The notes below the pieces were generated by a model. It was not told the origin of the DNA and made no database searches. It worked only from the letters and a program-made list of their open reading frames with translations. Below are positions 7,104-12,681 of a DNA stretch of 12,681 nt, piece after piece. The stretch covers positions 1-12,681 of the forward strand of contig WLWR01000026.1 in NCBI GenBank assembly GCA_012103495.1. Direction: 5' to 3'. Each line of letters begins with the position of its first letter. Position 1 is the first letter of the stretch. The stretch is from Legionellales bacterium. GTDB taxonomy: Bacteria > Pseudomonadota > Gammaproteobacteria > WLWR01. The translations under genes and the position numbers were made by a program.

Positions 7104-8108
7104 ATGGTAGTAGATGTTCGTTACCAAAATTTACAGTACTGGCTTGCCCAACAGGCACCCGGAACCCCTCAACAAATCACCCCTCTTGCCAACGACGCTA
7201 GCTTTCGTCGATATTATCGTGTCCATTATCCACAACACAGCCTAGTTTTAGTGGATGCCCCACCGGCGAAAGAAAACAGTTTGCCTTTTATTCAAATTGC
7301 TCAGGCACTGCAGCAACAAGACATTTGTGTCCCACAAATTTTTGCCAAAGATTTGCAGCAAGGTTTTTTATTAATTAGTGATTTAGGTGATGAGTTGTAT
7401 TTATCAGCCATTACCCACCATGATCCCGATCTGCTATACCAGCAAGCAATTGATACATTAATTAAATTACAACAGTGTCAAACGGTAAATCATCCATCTT
7501 TGCCCGTATTTGGCAAACGGTTCATTCAGCGTGAATTGAATTTATTTGATCAATGGTTCTTGCAACAACAATTACAATTGTCCTTAAGCCCAGCAGAACG
7601 AGAGTTACTAACACGCACATATCAGTTTTTAACAACACAAATTGCTCAACAACCTACGGTCTTCACTCACAGCGACTTCCATTCACGTAACTTATTGTGG
7701 ACCACTACTGCTCAAGTCGGGGTCATTGATTTTCAAGACGCCATGCATGGCCCAATAAGTTACGATTTGGTTTCACTGCTGCGTGATTGTTATTTAGTAT
7801 GGCCACAGCATAAAATTGATCAATGGATCGATTATTATTTAGCAGCACTGGCGCAAATGGATTTTTTACCCACTGTCACTCGTGAAGATTTTATTTATTG
7901 GTTTGACCTTACTGGTTTGCAACGTCATCTAAAAGTGCTAGGTGTCTTTGCCCGCTTGAATATTCGTGATAATAAACCGCGATATTTAGCAGACATTCCA
8001 CGCATATTGGAATACATCGTCCGTGTTGGTCAAAAATACCCTGAAATGAATGATTTGCTGAGCTTCATTCACCAACATGTTTGGGACCAACTTCCCAATG
8101 AACATTAA
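7104..8108 (+). CDS. amgK: N-acetylmuramate/N-acetylglucosamine anomeric kinase AmgK
   Basis: AmgK phosphorylates the anomeric carbon of MurNAc recovered from turned-over peptidoglycan, giving MurNAc-1-phosphate for MurU. The product has 334 residues of the aminoglycoside-phosphotransferase (APH) fold. The N-lobe begins with LANDASFRRYYRV (residues 28-40), and VLVDAPP follows. The catalytic loop is HSDFHSRN (189-196), with Asp191 as likely base and Asn196 as metal ligand; IDFQDA (208-213) supplies the Asp209 metal ligand. These fit the AmgK/YdrA-type kinases rather than antibiotic-modifying enzymes, and the adjacent murU confirms the role. ATG 7104 is chosen because AGGA (7093-7096) stands seven bases upstream and protein homology begins there. 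The frame is open further upstream, but that part runs antisense through the 5' end of lptD. murU follows after 84 bp on the same strand. Confidence 0.93.
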   Translation: MVVDVRYQNLQYWLAQQAPGTPQQITPLANDASFRRYYRVHYPQHSLVLVDAPPAKENSLPFIQIAQALQQQDICVPQIFAKDLQQGFLLISDLGDELYLSAITHHDPDLLYQQAIDTLIKLQQCQTVNHPSLPVFGKRFIQRELNLFDQWFLQQQLQLSLSPAERELLTRTYQFLTTQIAQQPTVFTHSDFHSRNLLWTTTAQVGVIDFQDAMHGPISYDLVSLLRDCYLVWPQHKIDQWIDYYLAALAQMDFLPTVTREDFIYWFDLTGLQRHLKVLGVFARLNIRDNKPRYLADIPRILEYIVRVGQKYPEMNDLLSFIHQHVWDQLPNEH

Positions 8109-8137
8109 CTTTCGATCCATCTCAAATAACACACGTT

Positions 8138-8160
8138 TGCAACAACGCTCTCTTGTTGCA
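8138..8160 (+). other. Hairpin in the amgK-murU intergenic gap
   Basis: TGCAACAA (8138-8145) and TTGTTGCA (8153-8160) form a perfect 8 bp stem with a 7-base loop. No T-run follows, so it is not a standard terminator. It may be an mRNA-stabilising or processing structure between the two genes, or may weakly attenuate murU. No promoter for murU is obvious in the 84 bp gap. Confidence 0.45.
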
Positions 8161-8192
8161 GCAGGGTTTCACAAACATTGGAAGCCAATACT

Positions 8193-8870
8193 ATGAACAC
8201 GTGTATGATTCTAGCAGCGGGCCGAGGCGAACGATTACGCCCCTTGACAGACACTTTACCCAAAGTCCTTATTCCCATTGGTGGTAAACCGCTTATCGTA
8301 CATCATTTAGAAAAATTAGCCGCCGCAAATATACAACACGTGGTAATCAATGTAGCGCATTTAGGCGAGCAAATTATTCATGCCGTACAACAGGTACATT
8401 TACCGACATTAACCATTGAATTTTCTCCCGAACCGCCAGGAGCCTACGAAACAGCCGGTGGCATTATTCACGCACTCCCCTTGCTAGGCACGCAACCGTT
8501 TGCCATCGTCAATGGCGATGTTTGGACCGATTTCCCTTATCAACGCTTGCATCAGTCAATCACTGATTTGGCGCATTTAATTGTGGTTGATAATCCATCG
8601 TTTCATTTGCAGGGAGATTTTAACTTACACGGTTCAAAATTATCTCGTGAATCCATTGCTGGCAAACATCCGTATACTTTTTCTGGCTTAGGTATCTACC
8701 ATCCAGACTTGTTTGCTCATCGTTCCACCACTCGTTTACCGTTGTCGGTTCTATTTGAGCAATACTGTCCTTTACAAAAAATTTCTGGTGAACATTATAC
8801 CGGTGCCTGGTTCAACATTGGCACCGTTGAACAACTTGATCAGGCTCAAACGTATTGGCAAACGCATTAA
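8193..8870 (+). CDS. murU: N-acetylmuramate-1-phosphate uridylyltransferase MurU
   Basis: MurU transfers UMP from UTP to MurNAc-1-phosphate, giving UDP-MurNAc and so feeding recycled sugar straight back into cell-wall synthesis. This bypasses MurA and MurB. The 225-residue product is a compact sugar-nucleotidyltransferase. The nucleotide-binding signature is MILAAGRGERLRPLTD, followed by PKVLIPIGGKPL (residues 5-34). The metal-binding NGD is at 107-109 and the sugar-site strand GLGIYHP at 165-171. WFNIGT (206-211) occupies the place where many relatives carry D-[IV]-G-T. Asn is also a metal ligand at the matching place in GlmU, so activity is expected. ATG 8193 is chosen because GGAAG (8180-8184) lies eight bases upstream; a TTG five codons earlier lacks this. 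The length matches MurU rather than the longer RmlA or GlmU. It is convergent with carB, 30 bp away. Confidence 0.92.
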   Translation: MNTCMILAAGRGERLRPLTDTLPKVLIPIGGKPLIVHHLEKLAAANIQHVVINVAHLGEQIIHAVQQVHLPTLTIEFSPEPPGAYETAGGIIHALPLLGTQPFAIVNGDVWTDFPYQRLHQSITDLAHLIVVDNPSFHLQGDFNLHGSKLSRESIAGKHPYTFSGLGIYHPDLFAHRSTTRLPLSVLFEQYCPLQKISGEHYTGAWFNIGTVEQLDQAQTYWQTH

Positions 8871-8900
8871 TCCATCAGAATTGTTACAACAGATGACTAT

Positions 8901-11900
8901 CTAATTAAATAAATGATGCAATGCTTGCAAGCAATAAACCGTGCTGCGATCTTCATATTTCATGGCAAGACAAGCGGCTTTTGCGCCGGATAAGGTAGTG
9001 GTATAACATACTTTTTGTTGCAAAGCGCTCTGGCGAATGGTGAAAGAATCAGCAATGGCTTGCTTGCCTTCGGTGGTATTGACGATGAAATCAATTTCAT
9101 CATTTTTAATCATGTCAACCACATGCGGACGACCTTCGACAACTTTATTTACTTGAGTAAATGGAATGCCAGCCGCATCCAACACACGTGCTGTACCACG
9201 TGTTGCGACCACTTCAAAATCCAACTCAACCAACCGCTTGGCCACCGGGGCAATACCAGCCTTATCGGCATCACGCACACTGACAAACGCTTTACGCCGG
9301 CGTTCAATATTCACTCCCGCGCCCAACTGCGCGCGCGCGAACGCTTGACCAAATCGTTTGGCAATCCCCATCACTTCACCGGTGGATTTCATTTCTGGTC
9401 CTAAAATTGAATCCACTCCTGGAAATTTAATAAAAGGAAATACCGGCAGCTTAATCGAGTAATACGGCAGCAATCGTGTGTTTTGTGTATACCCTAAATC
9501 ACGCAGACTTTGCCCCATCTTGCATCGTGCTGCAATTTTCGCCAATGGGACACCAGTGGCCTTAGAAACAAAAGGAACCGTACGCGACGCTCTAGGGTTG
9601 ACTTCCAAGACATAAATATCATCCGATTGAATAGCAAACTGGGCATTCAATAAACCCACTACACCCAACTCCAGCGCCATCAGTCGGATTTGTTGCTTCA
9701 ATTCTTCTTGCAATACCACACTTAAACTGAACGCTGGCAACGTACATGCCGAATCACCCGAGTGCACACCGGCTTGCTCAATATGCTCCATGATGCCACA
9801 AATCAACACATCGGTACCATCGCACACCGCGTCGACATCCACTTCAATGGCTTCATTTAAAAAGCGATCCAACAATACGGGAGATTCATTAGACACTTGC
9901 ACAGCATGGGTTAAATAATGCAATAAATCTTCTTCGGTATGTACAATTTCCATCGCGCGTCCACCCAATACATACGAAGGCCGCACAACCAAGGGATAGC
10001 CAATTTGTTTGGCCACAGCAATCGCTTGCTGTTCACTATTCACGGTGCCATTGGGAGGTTGATATAAATTTAATTTTTGGATCAATTGTTGAAAACGCTC
10101 ACGATCCTCAGCGCGATCAATGGCATCTGGCATAGTTCCTACAATTGGCACATTGGCCTCGGCCAAACCTCGCGCCAATTTTAATGGTGTTTGTCCTCCG
10201 TAATGAACAATCACCCCCTCGGGTTGCTCAACATCAATAATGGCTAATACATCTTCCAAAGTCACCGGTTCAAAATACAGTCGATCCGAGGTATCAAAAT
10301 CGGTGGACACCGTTTCCGGATTGCAATTAACCATGATTGTCTCAAATCCGTCTTCACGCAATGCTAACGTAGCGTGAACGCAGCAATAATCAAATTCAAT
10401 GCCTTGGCCAATACGATTGGGACCACCGCCTAGAATCATCACTTTGCGTTTGTTACTCGGTCGTGATTCACACACTTGTTCATAGGTGGAGTAAAGATAA
10501 GCGGTGGTAGTAGGAAATTCCGCGGCACACGTATCAATGCGTTTGTAAACCGGCGTCACGCCCAGTTTTTTACGCGTAGCACGAACGGTTGCTTCATCGG
10601 TTGCCAACAGGGTTGCCAAACGGCTATCTGAAAACCCTTGACGTTTCAATTGACGCCATTGATTGGCGTCCAAGTCAATGATCGCTTGCGTTTGCAAGTG
10701 TTGTTCACTACGCACGAGGGCTTCAATCTGCGTTAGAAACCAAGGGTCAATATCACATTGTTGATGAATCTCCGCCAAACTCATATTTAAACGAAAAGCA
10801 TCGGCCACGTGCCACAACCGATCCGGCGATGGAACATGTAAATACCCACGCAACAAACTCATTTCGTCTTGTTGCTTTGCGTCAATGAGGGTGTTCAAAC
10901 CATCGCGTCCAATTTCCAAGCTGCGGATGGCTTTTTGTAATGATTCTTGAAATGTACGACCGATGGCCATCGCTTCACCCACTGATTTCATCTGCGTGGT
11001 TAAGCGTGGTTCGGCTTGTGGAAATTTTTCAAAATTAAAGCGCGGGATTTTAGTCACCACATAGTCGATGGTGGGTTCAAACGAAGCTGGCATCAAGCCA
11101 CCGGTGATTTCATTACGCAACTCATCCAGGGTAAACCCTACCGCCAATTTGGCCGCTACTTTTGCAATCGGAAAACCGGTCGCTTTGGATGCCAGTGCTG
11201 AACTGCGCGACACCCGTGGATTCATTTCAATAACCACCATGCGCCCATCGTTTGGGTTCACACCAAATTGCACATTGGAACCGCCGGTGTCCACGCCAAT
11301 TTCACGCAGTACCGCAATTGAAGCATCGCGCATGTATTGGTATTCTTTGTCAGTTAATGTTTGCGCAGGCGCCACGGTGATCGAATCGCCTGTGTGAACA
11401 CCCATGGGATCGACATTTTCAATGGCACACACAATGATGCAATTATCTTGTGTATCACGCACCACTTCCATTTCAAATTCTTTCCAACCTAGCACCGATT
11501 CATCGATCAACAATTCATGGGTGGGCGATAATTCCAAACCCTGCTCACAAATCTGGGTAAATTCTTCGATGTTGTAAGCAATGCCACCGCCACTGCCGCC
11601 CATGGTAAAAGAAGGACGAATAATGGCTGGAAAACCAATCTCAGGTTGGGCTTGTAAGGCTTGCTCCAAACTGTGGGCAATCGCTGATTTTGGCATCGCC
11701 AATCCGATGCGCTGCATCGCCGCACGAAATTGTTGACGATCTTCAGCTTTGTCGATGGCTTGTTTGCTGGCACCAATCATTTCGACTTGATACTGTTCTA
11801 AGATGCCCTCGCGCGCCAAATCCAATGCACAATTTAATGCCGTTTGCCCTCCCATGGTGGGCAAAATGGCATCCGGTCGTTCTTGTTCAATAATTTTGCT

Positions 11901-12122
11901 GACAATTTCCCAATGCACCGGCTCAATATAAGTAGCATCGGCCATGTCTGGGTCTGTCATGATGGTGGCAGGATTGGAATTGACCAAAACAATTCGATAG
12001 TTTTCTTCGCGCAGCGCTTTGCACGCTTGCGCCCCGGAATAGTCAAATTCACAGGCTTGGCCAATCACGATCGGTCCTGCGCCTAAAATCAGAATCGACT
12101 TAATATCAGTTCGTTTTGGCAT
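8901..12122 (-). CDS. carB: Carbamoyl-phosphate synthetase large subunit CarB
   Basis: CarB makes carbamoyl phosphate from bicarbonate, two ATP and ammonia delivered by the glutaminase subunit CarA, supplying both pyrimidine and arginine synthesis. Starting at the family-typical MPKRTDIKS, the product is 1073 residues, the same length as E. coli CarB. The carboxyphosphate half is at about 1-400 (ILGAGPIVIGQACEFDYSG, TMGGSGGG, IEMNPRVSRSSALASK) and the oligomerisation region at about 400-555. The carbamoyl-phosphate half is at about 558-935 (ILGGGPNRIGQG, LEVNPRASRTVPFVSK), and an allosteric MGS-like domain at about 940-1073. Lys954, Thr974, Thr977, Lys993, Asn1015 and Thr1017, which form the UMP/IMP site in the E. 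coli enzyme, are all present, so feedback control is likely kept. Another ATG three codons upstream (12131) is possible; neither has a clear ribosome site. No carA adjoins it. Confidence 0.97.
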   Translation of the reverse strand: MPKRTDIKSILILGAGPIVIGQACEFDYSGAQACKALREENYRIVLVNSNPATIMTDPDMADATYIEPVHWEIVSKIIEQERPDAILPTMGGQTALNCALDLAREGILEQYQVEMIGASKQAIDKAEDRQQFRAAMQRIGLAMPKSAIAHSLEQALQAQPEIGFPAIIRPSFTMGGSGGGIAYNIEEFTQICEQGLELSPTHELLIDESVLGWKEFEMEVVRDTQDNCIIVCAIENVDPMGVHTGDSITVAPAQTLTDKEYQYMRDASIAVLREIGVDTGGSNVQFGVNPNDGRMVVIEMNPRVSRSSALASKATGFPIAKVAAKLAVGFTLDELRNEITGGLMPASFEPTIDYVVTKIPRFNFEKFPQAEPRLTTQMKSVGEAMAIGRTFQESLQKAIRSLEIGRDGLNTLIDAKQQDEMSLLRGYLHVPSPDRLWHVADAFRLNMSLAEIHQQCDIDPWFLTQIEALVRSEQHLQTQAIIDLDANQWRQLKRQGFSDSRLATLLATDEATVRATRKKLGVTPVYKRIDTCAAEFPTTTAYLYSTYEQVCESRPSNKRKVMILGGGPNRIGQGIEFDYCCVHATLALREDGFETIMVNCNPETVSTDFDTSDRLYFEPVTLEDVLAIIDVEQPEGVIVHYGGQTPLKLARGLAEANVPIVGTMPDAIDRAEDRERFQQLIQKLNLYQPPNGTVNSEQQAIAVAKQIGYPLVVRPSYVLGGRAMEIVHTEEDLLHYLTHAVQVSNESPVLLDRFLNEAIEVDVDAVCDGTDVLICGIMEHIEQAGVHSGDSACTLPAFSLSVVLQEELKQQIRLMALELGVVGLLNAQFAIQSDDIYVLEVNPRASRTVPFVSKATGVPLAKIAARCKMGQSLRDLGYTQNTRLLPYYSIKLPVFPFIKFPGVDSILGPEMKSTGEVMGIAKRFGQAFARAQLGAGVNIERRRKAFVSVRDADKAGIAPVAKRLVELDFEVVATRGTARVLDAAGIPFTQVNKVVEGRPHVVDMIKNDEIDFIVNTTEGKQAIADSFTIRQSALQQKVCYTTTLSGAKAACLAMKYEDRSTVYCLQALHHLFN

Positions 12123-12154
12123 GTAATACATGAACGCTTAGTTTAAGTGTCGCG

Positions 12155-12163
12155 ATTGTAACA
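12155..12163 (-). promoter_or_regulatory. Extended -10 promoter element for carB
   Basis: On the minus strand TGTTACAAT forms a TGn extended -10 followed by TACAAT (five of six matches). A start site near 12148 would give a leader of about 25 bases before the ATG at 12122. The -35 region is poor, which is common for extended -10 promoters. An AT-only palindrome, ATTTAAAT (12169-12176), lies just upstream. Confidence 0.5.
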
Positions 12164-12217
12164 CGCTTATTTAAATATGCTACCCATTCCATGGACGAAT
12201 CCATCAGACAGAAATGT

Positions 12218-12400
12218 TCACCAATTGCATGAGCAAATAATTCTTCTGAAAGTGAGATCGATGTGAAGTTGTTCTATACCCATCGTACTTTCAAGATCTT
12301 GATGAAAATCCAAATTTACATTCAAGATATAGCAAAGGTAGCCGTTCGCACCAACCATGCTAAATAGATACGAATTATATTCAAGTTCAACAACCTTCAT
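12218..12400 (-). CDS. Possible small protein or gene remnant (uncertain)
   Basis: The minus strand stays open from a TGA at 12218-12220 up to about 12652. The part beyond 12521 is antisense to the iron-binding protein gene and the middle covers its promoter, so only the downstream part is a plausible gene. An ATG at 12400 gives 60 residues (beginning MKVVELEYNSYLFS, ending RRIICSCNW), with alternating polar and hydrophobic residues that look protein-like. The start has no convincing ribosome site, and I recognise no family. The in-frame sequence just upstream (HIFFTAILGLKVERW) also looks coding. It could therefore be the 3' remnant of a longer lost gene, or chance. The rest of 12132-12520 holds only the carB and iron-gene promoters. 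Confidence 0.2.
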   Translation of the reverse strand: MKVVELEYNSYLFSMVGANGYLCYILNVNLDFHQDLESTMGIEQLHIDLTFRRIICSCNW

Positions 12401-12455
12401 CCATCGCTCAACTTTTAATCCAAGGATCGCTGTAAAGAAAATGTGCCAGCAATAC

Positions 12456-12483
12456 TTGACACATAGATAAGAACGATTATCAT
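12456..12483 (+). promoter_or_regulatory. Sigma-70 promoter of the iron-binding protein gene
   Basis: A perfect -35 TTGACA (12456-12461) is followed, after 16 bases, by TATCAT (12478-12483), a five-of-six -10. Transcription should start near 12490, giving a leader of about 30 bases that includes the ribosome site AGAAGG at 12507-12512. Confidence 0.75.
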
Positions 12484-12493
12484 TTGCATTAGC
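12468..12493. promoter_or_regulatory. Fur box (iron-responsive operator)
   Basis: TAAGAACGATTATCA (12468-12482) matches the 7-1-7 Fur consensus TGATAATnATTATCA at 11 of 14 defined positions, with the right half perfect. An overlapping 19-mer starting GATTATCATTTGC (12475-12493) matches the classical 19 bp Fur box at 13 of 19. Together they cover the -10 element, so Fur with ferrous iron would block polymerase. This is the expected arrangement for an iron-uptake gene. Confidence 0.7.
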
Positions 12494-12520
12494 TAAAATA
12501 ACACGCAGAAGGTCCTTTTC

Positions 12521-12681
12521 ATGATCAGAGCTTTGATTGCCATTATCGTTTGGGCAATGAGCACCGTCGCCATCGCTCAAACACCGTTGGTCGTATACAG
12601 TGGGCGTGGTGAAGCCTTGGTTGGCCCTCTGCTTGAACAGTTTACTGAACAAACGGGTATACCCTTAGATGTGCGTTACAA
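12521..12681 (+). CDS. Periplasmic iron-binding protein of a ferric ABC transporter (5' part only)
   Basis: Only the first 53 codons are in the window; the frame is open to the right edge. A signal peptide covers residues 1-19 (MIRALIAIIVWAMSTVAIA). The mature protein opens with TPLVVYSGRGEALVGPLLEQF and then TEQTGIPLDVRY. This VYSGR...F...TGI pattern is typical of the first strand and helix of class-1 solute-binding proteins of the FbpA/FutA/IdiA iron family, which carry Fe(III) in the periplasm to an inner-membrane ABC permease. ATG 12521 is supported by AGAAGG (12507-12512), eight bases upstream. The Fur box over its promoter independently supports an iron role. The metal ligands lie further on and cannot be checked, so another small-ligand specificity is not fully excluded. 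Confidence 0.8.
   Translation, partial: MIRALIAIIVWAMSTVAIAQTPLVVYSGRGEALVGPLLEQFTEQTGIPLDVRY

Noticed and set aside
7104..8108. An aminoglycoside-resistance phosphotransferase
   Set aside because: The fold is shared, but the N-terminal motif, the adjacent murU and the lptD-divergent context fit the cell-wall sugar kinase AmgK.
9015..9404. A 129-codon plus-strand frame opposite the carB 3' end
   Set aside because: It mirrors the strongly conserved allosteric domain of CarB; codon constraint on the real gene explains the lack of stops.

Overview
The window looks like chromosomal DNA of a gammaproteobacterium, most likely of the order Legionellales (Legionella, Coxiella and relatives). The main reason is a Legionella-type major outer membrane protein (MOMP) gene on the left. 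This sits alongside ordinary gammaproteobacterial housekeeping genes, moderately AT-rich DNA and proteins rich in Gln, Asn and Thr. The genus cannot be fixed from the sequence alone. I see no insertion sequence, prophage, CRISPR array, tRNA or rRNA.

Layout, left to right. (1) Positions 2-604 (+) hold the C-terminal 200 codons of an unrecognised protein with one hydrophobic segment and a glutamate-rich tail. A strong hairpin terminator follows. (2) Positions 836-1888 (+) encode the MOMP porin, with its own promoter region, ribosome site and a strong bidirectional terminator. (3) Reading leftward, lptD (7036-4493), surA (4484-3159) and pdxA (3159-2182) form a tight operon with junctions of 8 bp and -1 bp. 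LptD inserts lipopolysaccharide into the outer membrane. SurA is the periplasmic chaperone that helps LptD and porins fold. PdxA makes a vitamin B6 precursor. (4) Diverging from lptD across a 67 bp promoter region are amgK and murU (7104-8870, +), the two enzymes that carry recycled N-acetylmuramic acid directly to UDP-MurNAc. (5) Convergent with murU is carB (12122-8901, -), the large subunit of carbamoyl-phosphate synthetase. Its effector-site residues are intact, but no carA is beside it. (6) At the right edge a periplasmic iron-binding ABC-transporter protein starts at 12521 (+), behind a promoter overlapped by a convincing Fur box.

Functionally the centre of the window is an envelope-biogenesis block: LPS export, outer-membrane protein folding, a porin and peptidoglycan recycling. 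Pyridoxal phosphate synthesis, pyrimidine/arginine precursor synthesis and iron uptake flank it. I found no convincing new multi-gene system. The points most worth checking are the possible Dot/Icm-effector-like tail of the left-edge gene, the Fur-controlled promoter, an odd minus-strand reading frame near 12218-12400, and several small departures from the textbook genes.
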